A stretch of 41,924 nucleotides of DNA from Bacteroidetes bacterium MED-G13 (GCA_002457735.1 NTKO01000009.1:1-41924), one strand, 5' to 3'. Positions 17,464-26,596 are shown, numbered from the stretch's first letter. Program-made: numbers and translations. The notes: generated by a model not told the origin, from the sequence alone.

Positions 17464-17880
17464 TTGGAAAAATCAGACATTTTAAAGGAAATAAATTCCA
17501 AAGCTCACAACACTTTGATGAGTACGTTAAGCATTGAATTTACAGAAATCGGCAAAGATTTTATTGTTTGTAAAATGCCCGTAAATAATAAGGTGCATCA
17601 ACCAGATGGAATATTACACGGTGGAGCAACAGCAGCCCTAGCTGAAACTGTAGGAAGTGTAGCATCTAGATACTTTATTAATGATGATTCTGTTTCTGTT
17701 AGGGGGATTGAAATTACAACAAATCATGTTAGAAGTATCAGCGATGGGTTTGTTTTTGCAAAGGCTACTAGTATACATATGGGAAGAACCATGCAAATTT
17801 GGCAAATCAAAATTACTGATGAAAAGAATAATTTAATTTCCATGGCTAAATTAACCACACTATCAATCAAAAAAAAATAA
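17464..17880 (+). CDS. Hotdog-fold acyl-CoA thioesterase (PaaI/YdiI type)
   Basis: This 138-residue protein is a hotdog thioesterase that hydrolyses acyl-CoA esters. The catalytic segment HQPDGILHGGATAALAET has the conserved HGG (52-54) and Glu61, the position of the catalytic acid in YdiI/MenI relatives. Family relatives hydrolyse DHNA-CoA, phenylacetyl-CoA intermediates or assorted acyl-CoAs; no menaquinone gene adjoins it here, so the substrate stays open. I use the TTG start at 17464 because it restores the usual N-terminal helix (EKSDILKEINSKAHNTL), and a promoter box sits 18 bases before it. The next ATG would remove 18 residues. It is followed after one base by the CPBP protease gene. 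Confidence 0.87.
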   Translation: MEKSDILKEINSKAHNTLMSTLSIEFTEIGKDFIVCKMPVNNKVHQPDGILHGGATAALAETVGSVASRYFINDDSVSVRGIEITTNHVRSISDGFVFAKATSIHMGRTMQIWQIKITDEKNNLISMAKLTTLSIKKK

Positions 17881-17881
17881 G

Positions 17882-18817
17882 ATGTATATAAAACAAGTAA
17901 TTAGAAACAGAGAAAACTGGTGGTATTATATTTTTGGAATTGTTCTCATAGTTCCAGCTATGACAATTCTATTTTCAATACCTCACGGAGTTGCAATTGC
18001 CGTTAAAGCATTTGGTGATGAGGAACTTACTAAAAAGTTAGCCGAAAATGATATTAATGTTATGATGACAATTCTAGAGTCAAATCTTAATTTGTTTTTG
18101 ATGTTATTTAGTTTTTTAGGAATGCTCTTGGGTGTTTTTCTAACCGTCAAATTTATTCATAAGAATTCGATTAGAGAGCTTACAACCTCAAGGTCTAGTA
18201 TTGATTGGAACAGGGTATTTTTCTCTTTTCTATTGTGCGGATCGGTAAGTGTAATTATGATCGGAATAGATTATAATTTTATTTCAACAGCTGATTATGC
18301 TTGGAACTTTAAACCAATTCCTTTTTTGATCCTATTTCTAATTTGTATTGTAATGATTCCAATTCAAACTTCAGCTGAAGAGTATTTATTTAGAGGCTAT
18401 TTAATGCAAGGAATTGGAGTGATTACAAAAGTAAGATGGGCACCTCTTCTTTTGACCTCTATTTTATTTGGTTTAATGCATTATGCAAATCCAGAAATTG
18501 ACAAACTAGGATATGGAGTATATATCTTTTATATTGGCTCGGGATTGTTTGCTGGAATTGCAACATTAATGGATGAAGGAATGGAGTTAGCTTTAGGATG
18601 GCATGCAGCAAATAATTTCTTTACTGCATTGCTTGTTACTGCTGATTGGACTGCTCTTCAAACGCATTCAGTACTAAAAGATATTTCAAATCCACAATCT
18701 TTACCACTAGAAGAAGTTTTAATACCAGTATTGATTTTCTTTCCTATTTATCTTTACATTTTTGCAAAAAAATATCAATGGAATAATTGGTCAGATAAGT
18801 TATTTGGTAAAATCTAG
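17882..18817 (+). CDS. CPBP-family intramembrane protease (CAAX/Rce1-like)
   Basis: This 311-residue membrane protein has about seven to eight helices. It carries the CPBP (Abi) motifs: EEYLFRG with Glu166, Glu167 and Arg171, FGLMH with His200, and GWHAANN with His241 and Asn245, which together form the glutamate-based active site in the membrane. Bacterial members process peptides or membrane proteins, or serve as scaffolds; the target here is unknown. The ATG lies one base after the thioesterase stop, so the two are probably coupled. Its TAG stop shares the bases CTAG with the stop of the convergent DUF3857 gene. Confidence 0.9.
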   Translation: MYIKQVIRNRENWWYYIFGIVLIVPAMTILFSIPHGVAIAVKAFGDEELTKKLAENDINVMMTILESNLNLFLMLFSFLGMLLGVFLTVKFIHKNSIRELTTSRSSIDWNRVFFSFLLCGSVSVIMIGIDYNFISTADYAWNFKPIPFLILFLICIVMIPIQTSAEEYLFRGYLMQGIGVITKVRWAPLLLTSILFGLMHYANPEIDKLGYGVYIFYIGSGLFAGIATLMDEGMELALGWHAANNFFTALLVTADWTALQTHSVLKDISNPQSLPLEEVLIPVLIFFPIYLYIFAKKYQWNNWSDKLFGKI

Positions 18818-20742
18818 TTTTTAGAAATATCTATTGTTTTTTCATAAAAATTTGCAGCGGTATTAATGACATTGCTAAAATCATCATATTTCGATTTATC
18901 ATAGTATAGTGATCTATAATACTCACTTATTTCAATTTGTAGAAATTTGCCCTCTATACTTGCTCTAGAATGAAAATATGCAATGATTTCACCAGAAACC
19001 GCTGAATATTTTGAAGTCATATTGAGAGAGGAAATACCCATAGGTTCAAATCCTTTCGGTATTCTAATCCTAATCCTGTATTCGTATTCATTAGGAAAAT
19101 TAATTTCAATATCATTAACTCTCGATGTTTCATCAAATAAGTTGCTTTGTAATCCAATTAATTTACCTACCTCAAAAGAATACATATTTTTTTGATTTTC
19201 TTTAATCAAATCAAAGGTTTCAATAGATGAATTTATTATTAAAGGTATATTATAATAATTATCTTGAATTGAATTGTAGTTAGAATTAAACTCTTTGATT
19301 TTTTTATTTTCAAGACCACTAACAGTAAAAAAATCTTTCAAAAAGGGAGATATTTCCTCATTTGAAAAATATATATAATTTCTGTTATTAATTGACCAAT
19401 ATCCATGATATTCTCTTGTTTCTTCAATTTTAACCCGCTTTGATCTAATTTGATTTGAAAACTTAACATTAATATTCTTTTTAATTTTTGTAAAATCATT
19501 ATTCTCTGAAATTATTTCACTGAAATAATAATCTAAATTTTGATCAATATAGATAGCATAATTCCCAAGAATATCATCTGGTGGTTCACCGATTCCATAT
19601 TCATACCTATTGGGAACAATATACTTATTTAAACTAGGTACGTATATAAGTATTTCCCTCAATTGACTAGGATCAAAAAAATCTTTATCAAATTTCATAT
19701 AGTATCTATTACAGCTTATTAAAACCTCATATTCTATGTCTGCTTTTTTCAAAAGATGTGTATATAGTTGGATTTTACTGAAATCACTCGACATTCGGTT
19801 TTTAATGATGTAATTTAAGTCATTTAATTTGGGGTTATTTTCGCTTGAAACTACAATGTTATTCTTAATGAAAATATCAATTATTCTAAGCTTGTTTAAA
19901 GAATTTATTCTATTATCAATTATTGAATCGTAAAGAATGTTAACATTCTCATTTTTATTTGATGGAAAAAATAAATTTTTAGTGTTTTCAACTAGGTTTT
20001 GCCAGTATCCTTGTTCGGTTATATCTGCATCATTTTCCATTGCAGTTCGATATGAAATTTTAACCTTATTTGCTATTTGAGCAGAGTATTGTTCATCAAT
20101 TGTTTCTTTAAGTTTTTGGAATTCATACACTTTTGATTTTTTATTATTAATAATTGAATCCCTTATTGTATAATCTCTAAAATTGTACACTTTTGCTTTT
20201 GTGTAAAGATCATTATGTATGATAAAAACTTTTGAATTATATATTGGATAGGTTTCCTCTAAAATTTTACTTCCATTAGGGGTGTAATTTTTCTTAATAG
20301 TATAAATTACTTCCAAATAATCCCCAATTTCCATATTTGGAATTCTATAGGAAGTAAAGTTTTCGGAGGAGTACTCGTTTTCCAGTAGTTTTTTTATATT
20401 CTTGAAGTCATACAAAATAGTAGAATCTTGGCTAATATGCCTTGCTTTTACATCAATAATTTCAATACTATCAGTTTTAAGTATAGATATCAAATTGATT
20501 AATTCAAAACCTTCTTTTCCACTTAATTTATTTTTAAAGTGGTGCGTTTCAAAAATAAAGTATGAATTACTAAATTTTTCTTTTTCATAATCAACATAAA
20601 AATTATTAAATACTCCAATTATATTGTTATTATTTTCATCAACTGCCTCAATGGAGTTATTCCATAGTATATTTTCATGAATATGTTGTGAAAAACAAAA
20701 GTTTATGTAAAAAAGAATTAAAAGATTTTGAATTTTTATCAC
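18814..20742 (-). CDS. Secreted DUF3857/transglutaminase-like protein with lost catalytic triad
   Basis: This 642-residue protein has signal peptide MIKIQNLLILFYINFCFSQ. Residues about 25-225 match the DUF3857 beta-sandwich pattern, including RIPNMEIGDYLEVIYTI, and residues about 275-400 the transglutaminase-like fold. The usual catalytic segment GDCKDK is SSDFSK here (Phe321 instead of Cys). The expected His (NHV) is replaced around Arg362-Glu363, and the expected Asp (LDPT) by VPN (376-378). It is therefore probably a non-enzymatic envelope protein. The C-terminal third (about 420-642) is beta-rich, as in the DUF3858 region of the family. The start is GTG; no in-frame ATG upstream gives a better signal. 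It is convergent with the CPBP gene and divergent from the 151-residue gene. Confidence 0.75.
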   Translation of the reverse strand: MIKIQNLLILFYINFCFSQHIHENILWNNSIEAVDENNNNIIGVFNNFYVDYEKEKFSNSYFIFETHHFKNKLSGKEGFELINLISILKTDSIEIIDVKARHISQDSTILYDFKNIKKLLENEYSSENFTSYRIPNMEIGDYLEVIYTIKKNYTPNGSKILEETYPIYNSKVFIIHNDLYTKAKVYNFRDYTIRDSIINNKKSKVYEFQKLKETIDEQYSAQIANKVKISYRTAMENDADITEQGYWQNLVENTKNLFFPSNKNENVNILYDSIIDNRINSLNKLRIIDIFIKNNIVVSSENNPKLNDLNYIIKNRMSSDFSKIQLYTHLLKKADIEYEVLISCNRYYMKFDKDFFDPSQLREILIYVPSLNKYIVPNRYEYGIGEPPDDILGNYAIYIDQNLDYYFSEIISENNDFTKIKKNINVKFSNQIRSKRVKIEETREYHGYWSINNRNYIYFSNEEISPFLKDFFTVSGLENKKIKEFNSNYNSIQDNYYNIPLIINSSIETFDLIKENQKNMYSFEVGKLIGLQSNLFDETSRVNDIEINFPNEYEYRIRIRIPKGFEPMGISSLNMTSKYSAVSGEIIAYFHSRASIEGKFLQIEISEYYRSLYYDKSKYDDFSNVINTAANFYEKTIDISKN

Positions 20743-20847
20743 GTTATTTTTTGCATATTTTAGATGCTAATATATAATTGAATAAATAATATTCATCATT
20801 TTTAACTAATAAAATATTTACATAAATTGCACCATTATTTTGATCAT

Positions 20848-21303
20848 ATGAAAAAACATCTTTTGTTAACCTTTTTTTTCGTTGTATTTTACTCCTTTTC
20901 TCAACAAATGATGTATGGCCCGCAAAGAGGGCAAAGGGGATACGTTCCTCCACCAAGAATTAATGCTAGTCCTTATATTTCTGCCGTTGATACCTATGAG
21001 GAACTAGAAAAGGTCCTTCCTAAATGTGTTGAAATGTTTTCTTTGGATGATTTTGAAAGAGAAATACTTAAAGGGATGCTGGTTAAAAAATATGATTCCT
21101 ACAATAAAATTGTTGAGAATTCGGATATGTCTAAGGAGCTCAGAAAAGAGGGTCTCAAAAATTTAGAAATTGAGTTTATTAAATCACTATCAGTTATTTT
21201 ATCACCTGACGAAATAACTATGTATGTTGACACAGATTTTAGTGAAAAAGATCAAAAGAAAAAGAAGAAAAGAAGGAAAAAAAGAAAAATTAAGAATGAA
21301 TAA
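20848..21303 (+). CDS. Small secreted protein with a polybasic tail, function unknown
   Basis: This 151-residue protein has signal peptide MKKHLLLTFFFVVFYSFSQQ. A Gly/Pro/Arg-rich linker (MYGPQRGQRGYVPPPR) follows, then a helical region of about 85 residues containing LDDFEREILKGMLVKKYD and LSPDEITMYV, reminiscent of the helical LTxxQ/Spy-type periplasmic proteins, though I would not assign it there. The last 18 residues contain 13 Lys or Arg. I use the ATG at 20848, not the TTG at 20827, because it begins the signal peptide. The following gene starts inside the last codons (ATGAATAA). I do not recognise the function; similar short secreted proteins with basic tails occur in flavobacteria. 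Confidence 0.75.
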   Translation: MKKHLLLTFFFVVFYSFSQQMMYGPQRGQRGYVPPPRINASPYISAVDTYEELEKVLPKCVEMFSLDDFEREILKGMLVKKYDSYNKIVENSDMSKELRKEGLKNLEIEFIKSLSVILSPDEITMYVDTDFSEKDQKKKKKRRKKRKIKNE

Positions 21304-21472
21304 AAACACAATCCTAGCATTGGCTACATTTATTATGATAATTTTTGGAATCCTTTTAGTTGCCTTGGGAATTTTTAAATACAATGAAATTGCGGGATGG
21401 GGTTTTGTTTCTGTTGGACTTGGTTTTTTAGCAATTGCTTGGGTCTTTAATGCTCTAAAAGGGAGAGTTTAA
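21296..21472 (+). CDS. 58-residue two-helix membrane protein
   Basis: This small protein, MNKNTILALATFIMIIFGI at its start, has two membrane helices (about 5-27 and 34-53) and ends ALKGRV. The ATG lies within the last codons of the upstream gene and overlaps it by 8 bases (ATGAATAA), a typical re-initiation arrangement. The form matches a small inner-membrane protein family conserved in flavobacteria (annotated CAL67264 family, to my recollection), of unknown function. A frame opening further upstream at 21224 would add a Lys/Arg run that is only the shadow of the neighbour's tail. The last 18 bases overlap the convergent acetyltransferase gene. Confidence 0.8.
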   Translation: MNKNTILALATFIMIIFGILLVALGIFKYNEIAGWGFVSVGLGFLAIAWVFNALKGRV

Positions 21473-21925
21473 TTCTAATTTAATATCTGCTCTTTCATAT
21501 GGGGAAGGTTTCTCCAAATGAATCTCTTTAAAACCATATTTTTTGTATAAGTAAATAGCATTTTCTAGTCTTTTATTTGAGTAAATTAGTATCCTTTTCA
21601 TTTGTTTATTTTTTGCTTCTTTGATGCATCGTTCAAGTAAGATTTTACCAATTCCTTTATTTCTTTGAGCCTTTGAAACAGCCATTTTGGTTAATTCAAA
21701 TTCATTATTGTTTGCTATTGGCATTAAAGCAATTGTACCAACAATTTCATTATCTAATTTTGCAAAAAAAATTTCCCCTCCTTTTTTGATAATAAATTTG
21801 TTAGAATTTGATAATATTTTTTTATCATATTCTTCCACAAAAAAATACTCATTTAACCATTGAATATTTAAATCAAAAAATTTTTTTTCGTATTTGATAT
21901 CAAAATTTATAATCTTTAATTTCAT
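21455..21925 (-). CDS. GNAT-family N-acetyltransferase
   Basis: This 156-residue protein has the GNAT core: beta strand ELTKMAVS, the acetyl-CoA pyrophosphate loop QRNKGIG (87-93) with the following helix KILLERCIKEAK, and the late Y-L-Y-K-K-Y-G-F-K-E-I block (125-135). The family transfers acetyl from acetyl-CoA to amines of proteins or small molecules. The substrate cannot be told. It is a single gene, convergent with the 58-residue membrane protein (18-base overlap) and divergent from ftcD across 54 bases. Confidence 0.88.
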   Translation of the reverse strand: MKLKIINFDIKYEKKFFDLNIQWLNEYFFVEEYDKKILSNSNKFIIKKGGEIFFAKLDNEIVGTIALMPIANNNEFELTKMAVSKAQRNKGIGKILLERCIKEAKNKQMKRILIYSNKRLENAIYLYKKYGFKEIHLEKPSPYERADIKLELNSPF

Positions 21926-21979
21926 ATTAAAATATATATGATAATATTAATATCTTTAGTTAAATATTGCAAATAAATA

Positions 21980-23668
21980 ATGAGTAAGTTAATAGAATGT
22001 GTTCCCAATATTTCTGAAGGATCGGATTTAAATAAAATCAATAAAATTGCAAATAGTGTTCTGAATTATGAAGGTGTTAAATTATTAAATATTGACCCAG
22101 GAAAAGCCACTAACAGAACAGTAATAACTTTTGTTGGTCCCCCTGAAACTATTGTTGATGCTGCTTATTCTCTAATTTCTAAAGCAAAAGAATTAATTGA
22201 TATGAGGTTACACAAAGGGGAACATCCTAGGATGGGAGCTGTAGATGTGTGTCCTTTTATTCCTATTTCAGGTGTTTCTATGGAAGAAACTGTTGATTTA
22301 GCTCACCAATTAGGAAAAAGAGTTGGTAGTGAATTATTTATTCCTGTTTATTGTTATGAAAATGCAGCAAAAAATAAGCAGAGAGTAAATCTTGCAAATT
22401 GCAGATCTGGGGAGTATGAAGGATTAAAAAATAAATTGAGAGATGTTAAATGGAAACCTGATTATGGCCCTTATCAATTTGATGAAACTGTAGTAAAATT
22501 TGGTGCAGTTGCAATTGGTGCAAGAGATTTTTTAGTTGCATACAATATTAACTTAAATACGACATCAACAAGAAGGGCCAACTCAGTGGCTTTTGATTTA
22601 AGGGAAGCAGGAAGAGTAAAGAGAGAGGGTGGAACATTAACTGGGGAAATAATTACCGATAAAAACGGAGAGCCTGTTCGTAAGCCTGGTTACTTTAAAA
22701 ATTTAAAAGGGATTGGTTGGTACATTGAGGAGTATGGAGTAGCACAAATTTCATACAACATTACAAATATAAGTACAACGCCATTGCATGAGGTTTTTAG
22801 TAAAACATGTGAAAGAGCCAATATTAGAGGAATGCGAGTAACTGGGTCAGAATTAATTGGATTGGTACCCAAGAAGGTTTTGATTGATGCAGGTAAATAC
22901 TTTTTGAGAAGACAAAAAAGGTCACTTGCTATTTCAGAAAGACAAATAATTCATATTGCATGTAAATCTCTGGGATTAAACGAACTATCAGAATTTAAGC
23001 CTGAGGAGAGGGTTATTGAATATATGATTGATAATAATGATAAAAATTTATCAGAAAAGTCTATTAAAAAATTTGCTGAATTAACTTCTAGTGAATCCCC
23101 CGCACCGGGAGGAGGTTCAATTTCGGCTTATTGTGGTGCATTGGGTGTATCTCTAGGAATTATGGTTGCAAACCTATCAGCTCACAAAAGAGGTTGGGAT
23201 GATGAGTGGGAATTTTATTCTAATTGGGGAGAAAAAGGAGTCACATTACAAGAAATGTTAATTGATTTAGTTGATCAAGATACAAATGCTTTTAATTCAA
23301 TAATCAAAGCCTCTTCACTGCCAAAAGATTCCGCCGAAAATTTAAAAATAAGAGATATTGAGATTCAAAAAGCAACAAAAAATGCAATTGATGTTCCATT
23401 GAAAATAATGCATGTTTGCCTCGAGTCTTGTTACCTATTATTAGCAATGGCTGAAAAGGGAAATCCAAATTCAATCTCGGATGTGGGGGTTGGGATGTAT
23501 TGTATTCATGCAGCCGTAAATGGTGCATATTTAAATGTTAGAATCAATTCTAAAGAATTAAAAGACAAAAAAATTGTTAAAAAAGTGGATATTGAATGTA
23601 AGGAAATCATTAAAAAAATCAACTCTAAATTAATAGATATACAGAGTATAGTAGATAAAAAATTATGA
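21980..23668 (+). CDS. ftcD: Bifunctional glutamate formimidoyltransferase / formimido-THF cyclodeaminase
   Basis: This 562-residue fusion handles the one-carbon end of histidine breakdown. It moves the formimino group from formiminoglutamate to tetrahydrofolate and then releases ammonia, leaving methenyl-THF. The transferase part (1 to about 330) starts IECVPNISEG and has catalytic His82 in GEHPRMGAVDVCPFIP. The cyclodeaminase part (about 360-562) carries SPAPGGGSISAYCGALG and VDQDTNAFN with the conserved Asp pair 432/434. The two-domain form resembles the vertebrate enzyme and is usual in Bacteroidota. The ATG is preceded by a near-match promoter box (TATCTTTA at 21951). It is convergent with hutI, with stops sharing the six bases TTATGA. 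Confidence 0.96.
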   Translation: MSKLIECVPNISEGSDLNKINKIANSVLNYEGVKLLNIDPGKATNRTVITFVGPPETIVDAAYSLISKAKELIDMRLHKGEHPRMGAVDVCPFIPISGVSMEETVDLAHQLGKRVGSELFIPVYCYENAAKNKQRVNLANCRSGEYEGLKNKLRDVKWKPDYGPYQFDETVVKFGAVAIGARDFLVAYNINLNTTSTRRANSVAFDLREAGRVKREGGTLTGEIITDKNGEPVRKPGYFKNLKGIGWYIEEYGVAQISYNITNISTTPLHEVFSKTCERANIRGMRVTGSELIGLVPKKVLIDAGKYFLRRQKRSLAISERQIIHIACKSLGLNELSEFKPEERVIEYMIDNNDKNLSEKSIKKFAELTSSESPAPGGGSISAYCGALGVSLGIMVANLSAHKRGWDDEWEFYSNWGEKGVTLQEMLIDLVDQDTNAFNSIIKASSLPKDSAENLKIRDIEIQKATKNAIDVPLKIMHVCLESCYLLLAMAEKGNPNSISDVGVGMYCIHAAVNGAYLNVRINSKELKDKKIVKKVDIECKEIIKKINSKLIDIQSIVDKKL

Positions 23669-24910
23669 GTTAAAGACCTGTCCTTTAATAATTACATTTT
23701 TGATTAAATTATCATTGTAATAATAAACTAGATCATTTATTGAATCCATTTCTTTCAAAATGATAAAGTTTGCTAATTTCCCTTTACTTATGCTTCCGCA
23801 TTTTTCGTTAATACCCATTGCATAAGCACCATTTAAAGTAGCTGCATTGATCGCTTGCTCAGATGTGATCTTTAGTTTATTGCATGCCAAGGAAACAATG
23901 AAATTCATATTTCCGTTAGGAGAGGAGCCAGGGTTAAAATCACTTGCTAATGCAAATGGAATATTATTTTTAATTAGTTTTTTTGCAGGAGCATATGGGA
24001 TATCAAGAAAAAATGAACAACCTGGGAGTAAAACAGGCATAGTCTTACTGTTTTTTAGAGCATGAATATCATTATCATCTAAAATTTCTAAATGATCTAC
24101 ACTTACCAAATCATTAGTAACTGCCATTTGAATCCCTCCAATGTTATTAAATTGATTAACATGAATTTTAGCGGGAACTTTTAATTGTTTTGCCTTCTTA
24201 ATTATTTTTTCTGAATCAGAAACACCGAAGTATCCTTTTTCACAAAAAATATCTACATAATCTACAAGCTTTTTTTTAGTGAAGTCTGGAATCATCTTAT
24301 TCAAAATAAGATTTAAGTATTCTTTTTTTGTAAGTTCTTTTGGATATGCATGTGCACCTAAAAATGTAGATTTAATTTCAATAGGTAAATTATCTTTTAA
24401 TTTTTTTATGACATTCAGTATTTTAAGTTCAGATTCATAGCTTAGACCATATCCAGATTTAATTTCAATACTCCCAGATCCATTTTGAATCATTTTTAAA
24501 ATTCTTTTCAACGATATTGAATATAATTCCTGCTCAGAAACACTTTTAATTTCTTGTGTTGTTTTGAGTATTCCTCCACCACCATCAGCTATTTGCTTAT
24601 AAGTGAGGCCCTGCAATCTCATTAAATATTCATTCGATCTATTTCCAGCAAAAACTGAATGTGTATGTGCATCGCACCAAGTTGGCATAACAAATGAATT
24701 TGATAAGTCAATAACCTCAGTATTTTCTAGTTTTTTTGGAATATTAACCATATTTCCAAAATCCATAATAATTCCATTTTCAACCAATAAAAAAGCATTA
24801 TGTATTTTTGGCAATTCATCCATTCTATTTCCAGGAACATAAAATTCTTCTGCATCCCTAGTCTGCAACAATTGTTTAATATTAATGTAAATTGTAGAAT
24901 TATAAGACAT
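23663..24910 (-). CDS. hutI: Imidazolonepropionase
   Basis: HutI opens imidazolone propionate to formiminoglutamate, the substrate of the FtcD encoded next to it. This 415-residue amidohydrolase has the metal motif CDAHTHSVFAGNRSNEY (His82 and His84), the conserved GGGGILKTT loop, the metal-region HVNQFNN and VDHLEIL, and the final metal aspartate in ASDFNPGSSP, which is highly typical of HutI. It lies 3 nt downstream of fumC and is convergent with ftcD. The earlier enzymes histidase (HutH) and urocanase (HutU) are not in the window. Confidence 0.96.
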   Translation of the reverse strand: MSYNSTIYINIKQLLQTRDAEEFYVPGNRMDELPKIHNAFLLVENGIIMDFGNMVNIPKKLENTEVIDLSNSFVMPTWCDAHTHSVFAGNRSNEYLMRLQGLTYKQIADGGGGILKTTQEIKSVSEQELYSISLKRILKMIQNGSGSIEIKSGYGLSYESELKILNVIKKLKDNLPIEIKSTFLGAHAYPKELTKKEYLNLILNKMIPDFTKKKLVDYVDIFCEKGYFGVSDSEKIIKKAKQLKVPAKIHVNQFNNIGGIQMAVTNDLVSVDHLEILDDNDIHALKNSKTMPVLLPGCSFFLDIPYAPAKKLIKNNIPFALASDFNPGSSPNGNMNFIVSLACNKLKITSEQAINAATLNGAYAMGINEKCGSISKGKLANFIILKEMDSINDLVYYYNDNLIKNVIIKGQVFNS

Positions 24911-24913
24911 AAT

Positions 24914-26296
24914 TTATATCATGTCTGATGGGTTTACCCATTCATCATATTCTCCGGCAGAAAGATATCCAGATTTAATGGCTTCTTCTTTTAAAGTTGT
25001 GCCATTTTTGTAAGCATTATTAGCTATTTCAGCAGCTTTATAATAACCAATTTTAGTATTTAATGCTGTTACAAGCATTAGCGAATTATGAAGTTTATTT
25101 TTAATATTATTTAAATTTGGAAGTATTCCCAAAACACAATTTTGGTTAAAACTTATAACAGAGTCTGAAATCAATTTTGCAGAGTTTAAAAAGTTAGCAA
25201 TAATAACAGGCTTGTAGACATTTAACTGAAAATTTCCTTGACTTGCTGCAAAGGTGACAGCCGTATCATTTCCTATAACTTGACTACATACCATGCATAA
25301 AGCTTCACATTGTGTGGGATTAATTTTTCCGGGCATGATTGAACTTCCTGGCTCATTTGCTGGTAATATTATTTCTCCAATTCCACTCCTGGGTCCAGAA
25401 GCTAATAATCTAATATCATTAGAAATTTTGTGAAGAGAGACAGCAACTCTTTTCAAAGTACTATGGCTTTCAACAAAAGAATCATTAGAGGAAAGAGCTT
25501 CAAATTTATTTGTTGATGAGATAAAAGGATACCCAGTTTCTGCAGATATTTTTTTAGCAACAAGTTCGGCATACCCATCAGGGGTATTTAACCCTGTACC
25601 AACAGCTGTACCGCCTAATGCCAAAGAAAGGAATATATCTGCAGATTTTTCAATACTAAAAATCCCTTTTTTAATTTGTTCAGAGAATGCTGAAAACTCT
25701 TGACCCAAGGTGATTGGGGTTGCATCCATTAGATGAGTTCTTCCAATTTTTATAATTGAATTAAATTCTTCAGTTTTTTTATCCAAAGAAGTAAGAAGAT
25801 CTTTTAATACAGGAATAGTTTTGGAAATTAAAACTTCATAAGCACTAATATGCATAGCAGTTGGAAAAGTATCATTAGAGGATTGAGATTTATTAACATC
25901 ATCATTAGCATTTACAACTTTTTCATCATGTAGTTCTTTATTAGCAAGTTGTTGGCTGCGGTTAGAAATAACTTCATTTACATTCATGTTTGTTTGCGTT
26001 CCAGATCCAGTTTGCCAAATAACTAATGGAAATTGATCATTGTGTTTACCAGCAATAATTTCATCACAAGCACTTACAATTAATTTCATTTTATTCTCAG
26101 GTAATACTCCACAGTCAAAATTTGCTAAAGCTGCACATTTTTTTATAATAGCGTAGGAACGTATAATTTCAATTGGCATGCTTGCTTCAGGGCCAATTTT
26201 AAAATTTTGTCTTGATCTCTCTGTTTGAGCACCCCATAATTTCTCTTTAGGTACTTTAACTTCACCCAAAGTATCTTTTTCTGTTCTGTACTCCAT
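24914..26296 (-). CDS. fumC: Class II fumarase
   Basis: This 460-residue enzyme interconverts fumarate and malate in the TCA cycle without an iron-sulfur cluster. Family signatures are [29 protein letters not shown] and the active-site [17 protein letters not shown] loop. I start at the ATG at 26296; a GTG immediately before it would add one residue. An exact promoter box lies 18 bases upstream. hutI follows after 3 nt, so the two are probably one transcript. Because histidine breakdown feeds glutamate into the TCA cycle, the pairing is metabolically sensible, though perhaps incidental. Confidence 0.97.
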   Translation of the reverse strand: MEYRTEKDTLGEVKVPKEKLWGAQTERSRQNFKIGPEASMPIEIIRSYAIIKKCAALANFDCGVLPENKMKLIVSACDEIIAGKHNDQFPLVIWQTGSGTQTNMNVNEVISNRSQQLANKELHDEKVVNANDDVNKSQSSNDTFPTAMHISAYEVLISKTIPVLKDLLTSLDKKTEEFNSIIKIGRTHLMDATPITLGQEFSAFSEQIKKGIFSIEKSADIFLSLALGGTAVGTGLNTPDGYAELVAKKISAETGYPFISSTNKFEALSSNDSFVESHSTLKRVAVSLHKISNDIRLLASGPRSGIGEIILPANEPGSSIMPGKINPTQCEALCMVCSQVIGNDTAVTFAASQGNFQLNVYKPVIIANFLNSAKLISDSVISFNQNCVLGILPNLNNIKNKLHNSLMLVTALNTKIGYYKAAEIANNAYKNGTTLKEEAIKSGYLSAGEYDEWVNPSDMI

Positions 26297-26314
26297 CACT
26301 GATTATTAATTATA

Positions 26315-26322
26315 CAAATTTA
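26315..26322 (-). promoter_or_regulatory. Bacteroidota -7 promoter box for fumC-hutI
   Basis: Exact TAAATTTG on the minus strand, 18 bases before the fumC ATG. The nearest plausible upstream TTG is about 25 bases away, somewhat far. Confidence 0.5.
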
Positions 26323-26408
26323 CGTAATATTAATTATTTGTTTAAATCAATGATAGAGTAAAATATTTTTATTGATTAGAATTTTCACAAAATATTATTG
26401 GTATTGTG

Positions 26409-26416
26409 TATATTTG
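26409..26416 (+). promoter_or_regulatory. Bacteroidota -7 promoter box for the 53-residue gene
   Basis: Exact TATATTTG, 17 bases before the ATG at 26434. It is divergent from the fumC box in the same 137-base spacer. Confidence 0.5.
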
Positions 26417-26433
26417 TATCATAATCTTTACAG

Positions 26434-26595
26434 ATGTTTGAATTTGATCAATACTTGGGATTTCTTGCTTTTTTAACCATTCTTACCATTGGTTTTTGGT
26501 TATTTTTTGTTTTGCTCTTATTTGTTATTCCTTATTGGGTGTTTGGAGCGCTAAAGGAGAGAATAGAGGAGTTTATTGAGGAAAGAAAAAAATAG
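26434..26595 (+). CDS. 53-residue single-helix membrane protein, function unknown
   Basis: An ATG-started frame encodes 53 residues: MFEFDQYLGFLAFLTILTIG begins it, one long membrane helix spans about 9-33, and a charged helix with KERIEEFIEERKK ends it. Its support comes from an exact promoter box at the same 17-base distance seen before lpdA, from its clean membrane-plus-amphipathic design, and from filling the space so exactly that its TAG ends one base before the convergent receptor gene. I do not recognise a family. Confidence 0.6.
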   Translation: MFEFDQYLGFLAFLTILTIGFWLFFVLLLFVIPYWVFGALKERIEEFIEERKK

Positions 26596-26596
26596 C

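Noticed and set aside
20744-20956. Minus-strand 70-residue frame opposite the small secreted protein
   Set aside because: It is antisense to a signal peptide gene with a better coding pattern and lies across the divergent promoter region.
26471-26550. Possibility that the 53-residue frame is a chance opening in T-rich DNA
   Set aside because: T-rich sequence easily reads as hydrophobic residues, but the charged C-terminal helix, promoter box spacing and exact fit argue for a gene, so I kept it at moderate confidence.
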